The translations under genes and the position numbers were made by a program. Positions 12,101 to 24,900 of a stretch of 64,000 bases of DNA are shown piece by piece. How positions within the stretch are numbered: position 1 is the stretch's first letter; every line of letters begins with the position of its first letter. This stretch comes from Membranipora membranacea (lineage: Eukaryota > Bryozoa > Gymnolaemata > Cheilostomatida > Membraniporidae): the NCBI GenBank assembly GCA_914767715.1, contig OU612066.1, forward strand, positions 16,683,001 to 16,747,000. Direction: 5' to 3'. A model generated the notes under the pieces. The model saw nothing but the letters and a program-made list of their open reading frames with translations, was not told where the DNA came from and searched no databases.

Positions 12101-15100
12101 AATAGTGGTAATATTGAAAAGTTGAAGGACTGAAGAGTTTAATGGTGTTTTTTGCTGTTGCAGGTACAGAACTTGCTGCAAGGGATTTTGGCATCTAATG
12201 ACATTTGTAATGGTACATTGAAGGCAAGAGGTAAGGGAAGGCTCCTTTCAGTAGTATTAGTAGTAGTGTGAGCTAATAGTAACCTTGTATCCATCGGTGT
12301 GGAGGTACCTGAAGCAAAAAGTATGGTAAAGAAAATATAGAATGCAATCCACAAAATGGCTTTTTTCGTGGCTTGATTAAAACTCCTGAGGGTTACTGTC
12401 CCCTGGATGCCCTCCAATGGATACAGCAGGGGTCCTTGAAGTGATTTGAGTGATATGCTAAAAGAGGAGGCCTAATCGTGTAGAATTGCAGACATGCAGC
12501 TGTCACTCATGCCAAGTTGTCGTTACTCTACTGCTGAACAAAGTGCTTGTTGATTTGTCTTGCAGATAAATGTCCGCGGTCACAACCCCTGTCCAGTCTT
12601 ATCACGTTTGTATTCAACTTTGCACAGCCCACCCAAGAGGACAACTCTATAAACACAGTTCTACATGATGTCTCGAGACATTATCCAGGTGTTAAGGTCA
12701 TAGCAGGTGCATCCATTACATATAAACAAGACAGTGGAGTACCTAAAAGTACAAATATCATCCGAATAAAAAAGTGAGTGCTACTAAGTGTTATTTTAAT
12801 GTACCCAGCGAGTAGCAATTTGTTGTCCGTATCGTTTAAAACTTGACTCGCTAGCTCTAGAATTAGTTTATGTTGAAATGTGCTTCTCTATATAACATAA
12901 CTAGTCTATTTGATACTGAAAGAGCATTCACATCTCGATGTTAGTCTGATCAAAGTGCTCAGACACCAAATTTGTTGCAGGATGTGGAACTACTTGTAAA
13001 ACTTTGATAGCAGAGTGCCACTTATCCCTGATGGCACTTGGACATTACTGCTGGCACGAATTTGATTATGTAAATCTGCACTTTAGCTAATATCTAGGCT
13101 AGGTGCTGAGACTCTTAATCAATGATGCAGTTGATTAAGAAATGCCACCACCAGATACCCTGACTGAGTTTGAGCACTCGAACTCAATAATTGCCATAAA
13201 TCCTCCGACTAGCATGAAAATCCTCCCGACTTGCATGAATTCCTCTAGACTTTAGAAAATGCATGAATTGTTGTGTCTTTATGTTGTGATCACTGTTTAC
13301 GCAGGAGTTGGATGTCCTACCTCTTTTCAAGGTATATATGAGTGGCGTCTGGCCTACTGGTGTTATTTTTGGGTGTCTTGCTATTCCCAATGTTTACTTG
13401 AGCTATCATCTTCTTATAAGTCCTCACATTGAGCTTTGACTTTCTCCTGATTTCATTATAAAATAAATTAAATTCACTGTTTCTCATCACCAAAAATACA
13501 TCAAATCAACATTCCAAAGCTCTGTTTAGCATTCCCTTTCAGGACAGAAAGATTTAAGAGCATATTTAACTGTTTTGAATCGTTTTTTATTATCGGGTAT
13601 AGATATTGAAGTGAAAATATTTAAAAATGAAATCAAGAGAAAGCCAATGTTGAAATTGTGGCTATCTAGAGGAGGATACTTCTTGATACTATATTGAGAA
13701 TCAAATACACAGAAAGCACTCCATGAATTTGAATTTATTCAGTGTTGTGTGTGTGTTATATGTTTTGCTTTCCTCTGGCAATGTAGCACTGTCACAGTCA
13801 CAATCACAGTGTTGTAGTGCGCTGAAACAGTGTACAGTGTCGCTGAGACAGTGTACAGTATTGCTGAGACAGTGTACAGTGTTGCTGAGACAGTTTACAG
13901 TGTCGCTGTGACAGTTTACAGTGTCGCTGAGACAGTGTACAGTGTCGCTGTGACAGTTTACAGTGTTGCTTAGACAGTGTACAGTGTTGCTGACACAGTG
14001 TACAGTGTGGCTTAGACAGTGTACTGTGTCGCTGAGACAGTGTACAGTGTCGCTCAGACAGTGAACAGTGTCGCTCAGACAGTATAAAGCGTCACTTAGA
14101 CAGTGTACAGTGTCGCTGTGACAGTGTACAGTGTCACTGAGACAGTGTACAGTGTCGTTGTGATAGTGTACAGTGTCACTTAGACAGTGTACAGTGTCGC
14201 TGTGACAGTGCACAGTGTTGCTGAGACAGTGTTGCTGTGACAGTGTACAGTGTTGCTGTGACAGTGCACAGTGTCGCTGTGACAGTGCACAGTGCTCACT
14301 ATCAGTTGAAGTAGTTTTCTATCAAAAACTAATTAGTGCCTATATACAAATAGATAATAAATTTCATCTTCGTCACATCACAGCAGCTAAGTGCAATGTG
14401 AAGAAGGCTGTATGAGTATTATTATCTTTAACACTTTTATTGGCAGTTTATATCATTTCAATAATACACTTTTAGTAGCTAAATTAAAGTCCCTTCATGG
14501 TAGCAGTTGAGGCAGTATTTTATTTGTTTTTCGTACCTTGCTGATCCACCCTATCACTCTGGGTTAGACTTCACTATAAATAATGATAAAAAAGCGATTG
14601 CTGTGTTATAACTGGACTTATCTTGTGTAACATTATGTTCCTGGGCAGGTTATAGGTCAGGTCAACAAATCCTCCTCTTGTTTTCTCCCAAATTTTTATG
14701 TTCATTTTAATTATAATATACATTATTCGTCGCAGGGCGACTCAAGGAGAAAGTGATATATGGAACATACTTATATCACAGGTGACCACGCCCTTTGTGT
14801 ATGTAGCTCGAGATGTGATTCGCTTAACGAATGCTACTCAGCTAACTAGTCTGCTAGATAATCTGCGGTACAATGAGGCAACTGTAGCTGCAAGCTCATG
14901 GCGCACGCTAAATAGTGGAAAGGTAGGTGATAAAACCCCTTAACCTGTAGGCCTACTGCGCTGCTATGTGCTACTACAGTAGCATATGTTGATGATATGG
15001 AAGCATTGTGTTTACTTGGGGTAGCTGTAATTATGTAGACTAAGCCAAACAAATATCTTGTGTAGGATCAAGCTTCTGTTCTTTTGTCCCAATTAACAGC

Positions 15101-18100
15101 CACTTAGCTAAACTCTACAAAAGTACAAATTGCTGAACAAAAAAGTGCCTTGGAATCAATCAATTAAAATGTTTAGGAAAACAAAACACAAACACTGTTC
15201 ATCTCAAAGCAATCTCATTGCTATGAGTTTTCTTTCATATGAACAGTGGTTGTTCTTTGCTTTCCTAAACACTTCAAATATTTAACGCAAAAATATTTAG
15301 TGATATTGTCTTTGCCTTTGAATGTTGTAGTGGACTCATGGCTGTCAGCAATCTTCTCTCGCTAATTATACTTTAGTATACCGAGATGGATATGATATGT
15401 CACTTACTGAGTGTCTGCTGTGTAAATACGTCTCAGGACCCTTCCTCACAAAAACACCTTACATAAAAAAGGTGAGTTTGATATGCAGATTTTGAACAGT
15501 TGATGAGTAATTTGTCAATGACTTTGGCATCTCTTCAGTGAGCCAAGTACATGATGATATACCTTACAGGAGTTGTCCATTTCTGGGGGAGCTAACTCCA
15601 AAATCTGATCAATCTCTCTCACTCTGATACTTAACATGATGCTATATTTGATTGATAAGTTGTTTGTTGATGAAGTGTTATCGTTTGGCCAAAAAGAATA
15701 TATGGCAGATACTCTGAAAAATATTTTAACAATCAGAATGAGCTGCATTTTTTCGATGAGTACATCTTTGTTCAATTGACAATCAATCTGTTTCTCAGGA
15801 GAAGTTGGTGGCAGGCATGAGTGCTACCAGTGCATTCTCTCACTGGTTCCTAAAATTAGCCAAGCGAAAGAGAATTGTAGTAACCTGTCCAGGTTCCATG
15901 GGATATGTGGACGATGATTCAGTTAACCTTCAGAGTAAAAGAGAACAATGGCTCCCTCTGGTCAAAGATATGAAGGTCAGTGAACGCATCTGTAGATGAT
16001 TCTAGATAATGCCTGTACACCTGCACATAGAAAAAAATAACCTGTAAAATGTTATGTTGCTGGAGTGTAGCCTAATAAGTGTCTGTAAATTATCCACAGA
16101 TATTTTCCTGCCATTATAAGCTAAGTTATAACTTCCATTTCTCGTAAATTTATTTCAACATGATTCACAACAAAACATTCTCTTTCTGTACCTACTAACT
16201 GATTTTCACTTTTCTCATGTTGCTCACCACAATGTCCATAGCTTCACTGATGTGAATGCTGTGAACAAGTCTTTGTTCAGCTGAAAACAGTACATATTGC
16301 TTAACTTTTTAGGCATGATTTTGCTTGCATCTCAATATTTGATGAATCTTTTGATAACTGCACTGAATCACTGATGCACTTGTATGTTCAAAATTAAAGC
16401 TGTCGTCAAGGTCAATGAAGCTATTGCTAAAAGGCATGTCCTGCTTGCAGAAGATCGCAGTGTGTTGTCTTTGCTAGACAAAGTTTCGTCCATATGCCTG
16501 CATTCGGAGTTGCTCCCCCTCCACTGGTCATGCCACAGGTGTGATCAGTGGGAGGGAGCAACTGGAATGCAGGCAATTGGATTAAACTTAGGCTTCGGCC
16601 TACACTAAAATTCTCAACCTTGCTGTTTACTTTTGTGTTGCCTGCTAATTTCACCAATTAATCGTATTTTGTGATAACTGCACCAATCAAGGTCGACTCT
16701 CGAGGTCGTTACCTGATTTAATTTTTTGTGTGAATTGATGTTCTCAGACTAGAGCTGCACTTACGCTAACAATGCATCACGGTAAGGCCAGATGTCGTCA
16801 GTTAACTCACTCCCCCCTCTATCCCATACTTGTGAGGTGAATAGTATCCATTTTGCCTGCATTCGGTGTTGCTCTCTCGAAAATTCTGCTGCTCCATTGT
16901 CACTGACTAGAAAAAGAAAGTGATGTGGTCATAGGGGCAGTAATAAGAGATTGTTGCACTCCCGCACCGACAGAATATACATACCAATTGGGGAGCAACA
17001 CTTAATGCTGGCAGATTGGATAGAGCTTTATCTAGCTCCTAATTCGTTTGCAGTTAGAGATTTTGCACTTTGCATTCTGAGAGTTTCTGGTTTAAGTTTT
17101 GAGATGCAATTTTCAGCATTTCCTACCTCTCAACCTCCTAACTTAGAGCTGCTTGGTATGTTATGTGTGGTAGTCGAAGCCACCACAAACTGTTTTGTTG
17201 TATTGGTAGCTTTATTTCTCACATCTGGAAGTTTTCCACATAAATTTTTTTTTCTAACCTTGGGTAATGTTTGTGGGTTTGTAGCTGTGATATATATATA
17301 AATATATATGTAACCAAATAACTGTGTTAACATTAGCATTCTGGTTCATGTAAACTACACCCTACATCAACTTTAAAGACTTTGTTTGAGGCTGCTCTTT
17401 TGTATCACATCTTATTCTCCATATTTTATTCTATCATGTGAGCGATTTTCAGCTTAAGAATCCAAATATTGAGGAAGTTATGGCCTCTCAAACTTCCAAG
17501 GTGACGGCAATTTATCAGCAGTAAGAATCAGCCGGCAATCCCTAGGGTACGTCACAACCATCATACTTATTACGATACACTAATAAATATGTTGATGATC
17601 AAAATGTTCAGATATGTAACGGTCTCGAACCCAGGTCCAAATGGCTTTGCAGGCAACGCCGCTAACACTGATCTATATTGTCTACTGGCTAACCTGTTAG
17701 CGTCTTTGCCTATAGGTAAGGGGACCCGGGTTCGATTCCCACCCAGGTCTGAATTTTGATCATCATCTTATCTGTGTGATTATTAGTGTATTAACTAATA
17801 ACTCATAATAAGTATGACCATAGACAAAACACATGTCTATGGTTGTGACGTACCCCAGGGGAAACATCCGCTTATTCCCAATGCCGATTGAAGGCAATCA
17901 CCCTGGAAGTTTGAGAGGCCATAACTTCCTCAATATTTGGATTCTAAAGCTGAAAATCGCTCACATGATAGAATATAATATGGAGAATAAGATGTGATAC
18001 AACAGAGCAGCCTCAAACAAAGTCTTTAACCAAATGTCCAGTTTACATTTCTACCCTTTGTTGAGCTCTAACATCAGTGTTTGGTAGGCGCAGGTAGTAT

Positions 18101-21100
18101 GGGAGCCCTTTTACTCTTTCGTAGAAAAGGTGGCTCATTACCAAACATTGCTTATGAGTAATAATCAGATACTTACTCTTGTATTTTGTTGGAACAAATT
18201 TTTTTAAATTGATGAAACTGCTAGCTATTCCTGTTGCGTTTCGCATGGAATGTGATTACGTATCACCATTTAAACATGTATATATATACATATATATTAT
18301 ATATATTTATATGATGGATGACTTTTTTCGTCATCATTGTTATTATTACGTTATGTCATGTTATTATTATGTTATTATTCACTATTACCTTGATTCTTTT
18401 ATACAGATAGAGTCCCTGTATCTATCAGATGATACTCACTTCACATTTGGATGTGACGAGGCCCAGACACAGTGTAGGACTGATAGGGAATCAGGGTTAG
18501 CTATATCACACTGCTGTTTGAATGAACTCAGCCATGCAACATTAGCTGTGCTCCGAGAATGCCGTGTAAGTTTGATTCAATTAACTAACACTGTATTGCT
18601 TTTAAGTCAAAACGGTATTATTGGCCACAAATTATATCCCCATAAAACATTATCAAAATCTGTAGTTATCAAGTTTCAATATTGTATTTTTCAAGACAGT
18701 CAGGTCGAGTCAGTCTGTCTCAAACTCCCTGACTTCAGAAAAATCTAACATTGCGATTTTAACCAACATTTTTTCAAACCGATTTTAACCAACTTATAAT
18801 TATGGTAGTTGTCTTCCCATGTACCATGGGAGGCAATAAAATATGAAACTTATCCGATAATCAAAGGTCTTCGTTTTGATATGTGATAATAATCGCTAAA
18901 GGGAAAAAGGACCCTCATAAGTATCGGCCCGACAATATTTTGACCATAAAGTAAAAACGATTATCATACCGAGCCATAAAAAGGCCTATATCAAAATCAA
19001 CCCATCTGATATCAATCCATATCGATCAATATCGTTATATCGTGCTGTAGGCTATGTAAAATCTGTCTACACATTGCTTTACATTATCCTTTCTATTACA
19101 GAAATCCGGACTAGCATGCGAAATAAGTGATGGAACTATTCTTGGGGCGGCAAAGATGGAGGGCATAATGCCTTGGGAGGTTGACTCTGATATCTCCATT
19201 GAGCGTGGAAATTTTACAGTATTTAAAGAGATAGTCGGTCCTGCAGTGGAAAAGAACTATCCTCAATACAGATTTGTGAGTCACCCCCAAAAACATATAA
19301 ATACTAAAAATACTCTAAATAAATATTATGTTTATGGTCACACCATTCAGTATACTCATTATTATTCATATCCACTTGAGCGACTGACCATATATTGCTT
19401 GTGGATTTCTCAGTAACAATCGGAAACAAAATAGAAATACTTGATCCAGCTGAGTTCATTTTGGCTAGGGATATAAAGGCACCGTCTGGTCACTCGGTGG
19501 ATTAATCTGATCACAAAAAGAAATTTTCAGTATATTTTATGCTAAGCTAACTATCTTTGCACGTAGACTCCCTGCTTTATGCAGCGATTTGGTCTGCAGA
19601 TCGAACAAATTATCCGACAAATAATGTTTGTAAAGAAATGGCGATTGATATAATTAACAATGTATGTACGTGTTATTGAAAGATGTAAGCTGCTCACTCA
19701 ATTTAAATGATATCTCACAGTAATGCATGTGTGTGTAGATCTAAATGTGAGTTTATGTGTTTATCTACATCTAGGAAATAACATGAGATCAATTCTGTGT
19801 TTTGTATGAGTAACTCGTCTCACGTGTTTTTCTCCCGTAGGCCGATGAGGATACCTACTACAGGTTCTACACAAAGATGGGCTGGTTTGTAGAGATATTC
19901 CCAATCGGACCCCCAGATACTCGTAAGATGCAGGATGAAGGACTCGTCCCAACCCGAATATTGGTAGACGGAGAGTATGTACAAGCTCCAGAGAGCCCGG
20001 GTCTGATGGCTCGTAACAGGTGAGTTTCAATATGGGAAGCTGAGGTGTTGGCTCTGATTGGCTGGTGGGGAGGGAGATAACCAATGCCAGGTCAGAAGGA
20101 CCCTGTCATGGCAAGCTTAAAGGGATAATACACTTCTGATCTCTGTTTGGCAGCCAATGGAGCACAGAAAAATGTATGTACATACAAAAACTCCTTATTT
20201 GTAATTCAAAACCCCTTGTTCTGCTCAAATGTGCATTCTAAATTGTAGTTGTGCATCTCCAACAAGAAATAAGACAACTAACAGAATTGCTCGTGATCTG
20301 AAAAAAGCTGATTTTGTGAGCAGTTGTGTGCTCCTACCTCTTGGTTAGTGTTTCAATTGTCCAGATACTCAAAGTGCGCATGTGCAATAAGGATGACCTT
20401 TGGACTTTAGCTTGTTATTTTCTAACAGCCCAGCTTAACACTTTTACTACCATAACCGGATATGGTAATAAAAGTGTTAAGCTGGGCTGTTAGAAAATAA
20501 CAAGCTAAAGTCCAAAGGTCATCCTTATTGCACATGCGCACTTTGAGTATCTGGACAATTGAAACACTAACCAAGATGTAGGAGCACACAACTGCTCACA
20601 AAATCAGCTTATTTCAGATCACAAGCAATTCTGTTAGTTGTCTTATTTCTTGTTGGAGATGCACAACTACAATTTAGAATGCACATTTGAGCAGAACAAG
20701 GGGTTTTGAATTACAAATAAGGAGTTTTTGTATGTACATACATTTTTCTGTGCTCCATTGGCTGCCAAACAGAGATCAGAAGTGTATTATCCCTTTAATT
20801 GTGCTCGTTCAGACAGGCTAGATCAGATGGTACTCTCCTGAAAGTACCTATTGATATATGGTGTGTGTGTGTGAAAGTCATTCAGTTTCACTTTCACTAT
20901 ATATTGGTACTTTCAGTGTATATTTGGTAAATTTCGAGATTTGATTGTTAGCCTGTGTATCTCTGATCATCAGAGTCATTTTAGTCCATGTTCCTAACAT
21001 GTGCCCTCCCTTAATATTGTAATTAACCTCGGGTTATCACATCCAACTCTTTTCAAAGACTCTTCGGCTTCATGGACTTTCTCATACTCTTCCAATCAGA

Positions 21101-21976
21101 TATATACAGAAACAGTTTACAGCCATGTGATTCATAGATTTCAATCACACCTTGTAACCCGAGTTAGGCTAGGATGACATGTGTGGCTTGATTCACCAAC
21201 AACCATGAAGTTCTACAAGGTCTCTGATCTCAGGGTGGCTAAGAGACTGGGTGGTGGTACTAGGTACAGAGTCAACTAAGAGAATGATTTCAAAATGATG
21301 GGGAACATTAATGAAGATGGCGCCAAAGTGAAGGAAAGTGTGACTTTAAAGTGACAGTCCTATTAAAAAAGTGGATACCCCAGTAAATCAAATATTGTGA
21401 GTTCATAGGGCAGATAAAAATTTAGAAAAAATGAAAATTGTGGAAAATAGCAATTAGTTTTTTTCCAATTATTTTAGCAAAGATCATAGACATAGTGGAT
21501 CATAGTGGACAGGGGGAGGCAATAAATCACTATGATCCACTATGATCCCAATTTTCAGACTTTGCAGCAGTTTTACTGCAATAAGGTTCACAGGCTGTTT
21601 TATTTCATATGCCCTAACAACTTTTCAGCCTGAGATCTTTAAACATGGCCTAGTAGGACTGTCACTTTAAGACTAATCAGTGAGACAAAATATTTTCTCC
21701 TCAATCAAATGCCTGCTCTTTCTCATCATCATCATCATCCTGCTCTATCTCATATGATCAGTGTGATTTTCACCAATCTTATGATCATCTAATTGTAGGT
21801 ACGGTAAGGAGTGTTACCAGCATGCCAATCACTGGAGGAAGAACGGAGAGACTTCAGGGTTTCATTTCTACACATCACAGGGACAGTTTGCTGAATGCCC
21901 CGTCCCTGGTGATCATGCCTGTTTAGATCAGTATGTAGCGGATGGCAACCGCCATTTCCGGAAACCATTTGTGTGA
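9188..21976 (+). CDS. FKRP-like ribitol-phosphate transferase (LicD family), complete
   Basis: Eleven coding exons: 9188-9318, 10611-10749, 12164-12230, 12566-12773, 14736-14922, 15331-15471, 15799-15975, 18407-18565, 19102-19275, 19841-20019 and 21799-21976. Phases agree throughout, giving 579 aa. Exon 1 encodes a type II signal anchor (TFFVFVVFLCIVWVL, about 24-38). Residues 45-350 form a stem and N-terminal domain similar in outline to FKRP (TPFVYVARD near 200). C366, C373, C386 and C387 match the spacing style of the FKRP zinc-binding cysteines (FGC...C...CC). The LicD-type catalytic segment is DGTILGAAK followed by MPWEVDSDISIE (acidic E429, D431, D433; FKRP has three Asp in the equivalent PWDYDVD). 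In animals FKRP adds ribitol-5-phosphate to the dystroglycan glycan in the Golgi. The exact substrate here is inferred only. The product is longer than human FKRP (495 aa). Another LicD/fukutin-type transferase remains possible. Confidence 0.87.
13810..14293. repeat. 21-bp minisatellite, about 22 copies
   Basis: The unit is CAGTGTACAGTGTCGCTGAGA with point variants, inside the intron of the FKRP-like gene between exons ending 12773 and starting 14736. Because 21 is a multiple of 3, it gives long open frames on both strands (for example repeats of VHCLSDT) that are not genes. Confidence 0.93.
15171..15270. mobile_element. 100-bp foldback element
   Basis: GTTTAGGAAAACAAAACAC and a following AACACTGTTCAT are mirrored by ATGAACAGTG and TTTCCTAAAC. 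It is in the intron before the exon at 15331. Confidence 0.65.
16495..16575. mobile_element. 81-bp foldback, TGCCTGCATTC family copy 1
   Basis: TGCCTGCATTCGGAGTTGCT at the left end and AGCAACTGGAATGCAGGCA at the right end. The same ends occur at 22271-22340, and a left end only is near 16855. Confidence 0.7.
17373..18029. mobile_element. 657-bp TTAA-flanked foldback element with tRNA-like arms
   Basis: Ends are TTAAAGACTTTGTTTGAGG and the mirror CCTCAAACAAAGTCTTTAA. The arms match for roughly 300 bases each, imperfectly. Near the centre, one arm carries TGGCTAACCTG (A-box-like) and GGTTCGATTCCC (B box). The other arm carries the inverted relative GTTAGCGGCGTTGCC with GGGTTCGAGACC. No coding capacity. 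Confidence 0.75.
20117..20798. mobile_element. 682-bp near-perfect hairpin element with TTAA ends
   Basis: Two 338-base arms (20117-20454 and 20461-20798) are reverse complements with only a few mismatches, around the 6-base loop ACCGGA. Ends read TTAAAGGGATAATACACTTC and GAAGTGTATTATCCCTTTAA. It sits in the last intron of the FKRP-like gene and has no open frame. Confidence 0.92.
21346..21670. mobile_element. 325-bp TTAA-flanked miniature element
   Basis: TTAAAGTGACAGTCCTA at the left and TAGGACTGTCACTTTAA at the right. An internal inverted repeat (GGATCATAGTGG against CCACTATGATCC) lies near 21500-21545. It is in the last FKRP-like intron, 550 bases from the previous element. Confidence 0.8.
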
Positions 21977-24900
21977 AAGTGTGAGAAGAATAAGTGTTCA
22001 ATAACCCACAATCTTGCTGGTACTAGCCTAAGTACACATTGAAATGTGTCCATGAATTACTTTGGGAGAACTAACTATATAGAAATGACATGCTCAAAAT
22101 TACTTCACTTTGAGAATTGAATACCTGATCATGTACATGATTCTGTCTTATTTGATGTGTGTGTAAGTGTGCTTCATGGCAATCACAGGGAGCCGAGGGG
22201 AGGGAGAGATAGATTCATTGCCTTACTTCCATAAATTTAGCTCATCTCTTATTGCGTACCTTGAACCATATGCCTGCATTCAGAGTTGCTCCCCTACAAT
22301 GTGGCACGACATTGAGGGGGCTCAACTCCGAATACAGGCAAATAAGATAAAACTTGATCTAGTCCGTTTCCTATATCAGCACACATCTGATATACTTCCT
22401 GTGGCTGTTTATTTGATTTGGTTGTGCCTTGTGTTTTTGACAAGTGTTACTTCCCATTTATTACTGAAGAATAAGCTGCTGTTCATTTTTAAATTATGGT
22501 AATTTGATGTATGTAATTTTTATATAAGCCACACACAGGCCTTTTTTGAGGCTGTTACCATTAACATCTTTACAGTAAATTTCTAATTCTATTTTTCAGC
22601 TTTTTTTTAGAGCCAAACAATTGCCAAATTATTGAGCAAGTTATTGTGTAGAAACTTTCTACAATTTTGTAAAACTGATTCGTGAACATAATCATGTAAC
22701 TTTCATAACTGCTGATGTAATTATCTTATTTGGCTTAATTGTGTGTATGTTTCTTTTTTTAAATGAGATTAGCCTAGCTGAAGGTGCTTTCTGTTTGTTG
22801 ATACTAGATTACAATCATAGTATTGAAGATATCAACTGCTAGATAATCATTACTCTATTAACAGTTTAACTGTTCTATTCTTACAAGAAATCCCCTAATC
22901 AGCCAATATATATTACATAGTTATATATGTATATATATATATATATATATGTAATTATATTTATGATATGAAAATGTTGTTTTTGCATATTGTTGAAAAG
23001 AAAAATGATGAACTTCAATCCTCGTTATTGGTATCTATAGTTTGGATAGTATCCAGTCGTTATGGTCTTGAAATGCAGGCTCTTACCTTAGGTATGGGAT
23101 CTCTATCATCGCCATTGAACGGTTTTGTTATGCCAGACATACTTCTCCTTCAGCTAGGACATGAGTTTTTGGTCAGCAGCCTCCATCTCAGCTTCTGCGT
23201 TTCAGCTTTTGCTGTTTTTATATCAATTCTCAGTCCGGTAGCATCGTTTTCAATGTTCTTGCCCCAGGTGAGTATTGGGGCTCCTCTAGCTTGACGGGTG
23301 TTCGTATTCGGTCAAAGCTTGTCTTATAGGGGTTTCCCCAGGGAGTCTCACGGTAAGCCCATATATATGTAGTCTTCTGTTGGTTATTTTGTGACTGCAT
23401 GGTTTCTGGTTGGTCCTTTCATATAATTTTTCAGGGCATCTCTAGAGCAATTGAATTCTATGTTAAACCGCGATATTACATGTGACTTGATATCATTAAA
23501 CAATGGTGTGATAATACTGACGCTGGGAGCTGCTTTCCAATTGTGTATCTGAGTTTTTCTAAGCCAACCAGGACATCACGTTGCCTTTGCATCCACCAAA
23601 TGTAACAGTATGTGGTAACATTCACTTTAGTAAATTGGGAACTCGAAACAGAAAGGCCCATCTCAGGGATAACAGGAATAAAGATGTGCCCTTCTTCAGG
23701 TTAATCAGAAAGAAAGATATTTACATCATTGTGTTACAATAGTTAAATTAGTTATAACTTTGTTGTGTTTTACCCAATCGGTAGGCTGTCTTCGCTGAAA
23801 CAGAATAATCTTGGACATTTTGCTACATGATAGCTCAGTAACAATTTGTGACCCTCCCTGAACCAGTCATCCCAACATGCATACAGCCAAATTGTACTTC
23901 ATTTTCAGCAGCACTGATTTTTCAACTGGATACAATATTGTGTTTTTGTACTAGAGGAAGTTGGGTCCCTTGGGTGGCCAACGTCGCAATTTTCCCGCAA
24001 AAACTATCTCAGTACCACAGGGATCATTATCGAGACATGTTAGGGGAGGGGTATGTCTTGATAATGATGGTATCTTTATTGTTCGCTTGTTCTATGCAGA
24101 CATAAACTTATCAGCAATAACCGTGCATGATTATTGTGTTGGCATGCATCTCAACCACACTGAGGTACTTCATCCATCCATCCATGATGCATCATCCTTA
24201 TTTTTTCAGTATATTAATTCCGTAAAAGTTTAGAAAAAAATGAGGATATTTATATATTATATACAATCATCTTTTTGAATTTTTTTCATGCAGTGACGGA
24301 AAAAAATAATATTACAGAAAAAAAGTGAATAAGTGGCATAAAAATATATGACAGAAAAAAATACAATAAATGTAAATAACATTTTGAAAAAAAAGGATGA
24401 TTCATTCAACTCCCTCAGTGCGGTTGATAATAATCATGATCACAATCATAATCATGCACGGTTATTTCTGATTATTTCGTGGTTAGGTTGTGCAGAACAA
24501 GCGAACAATTCAGATGCCATCATTATCGTGACATGTTAGGGGAGGGGTGCTGTGCGATTTTGACTTATGATCTTTATTTTTCCTGCGTACTATTTTGACG
24601 TAAGCCAACAAGCAATTGCCATTTGCCAAGCTGTGATTTTCTTTTTTATGAGTGCCAGTTGGGTGTTTTCCATCAATTGCAAATGGTTTGCAAGATAATT
24701 CTGTACAGAATAAAAAACATTACAAAAAATTCTAGCCTCAGTTTGGCCAACTGCAATGGTGATGATGATCTAAAATTGAGTGGGCATGGCTGCAATTCTA
24801 TTGCTAGAGCTAGTAACAGTGGATGTCGTTTTCTGATATCGTATTGATATAGAAGTCCACTTAGACCTGCCCTCATAACAACCTGACACTACTGATCTCA

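Noticed and set aside
13701-14415. Long repeat-encoded frames on both strands
   Set aside because: Products of a 21-bp minisatellite inside an intron of the FKRP-like gene.
17690-17760. Functional tRNA gene
   Set aside because: The B box is good but the stems do not form a full tRNA, and an inverted relative is present in the same foldback element.
23080-23290. Coding-like pieces on the minus strand (AETQKL, MEAADQKLMS, MSGITKPFNGDD)
   Set aside because: They lie in different frames with stops and no splice sites that join them; could be a decayed retroelement gag but not supported.
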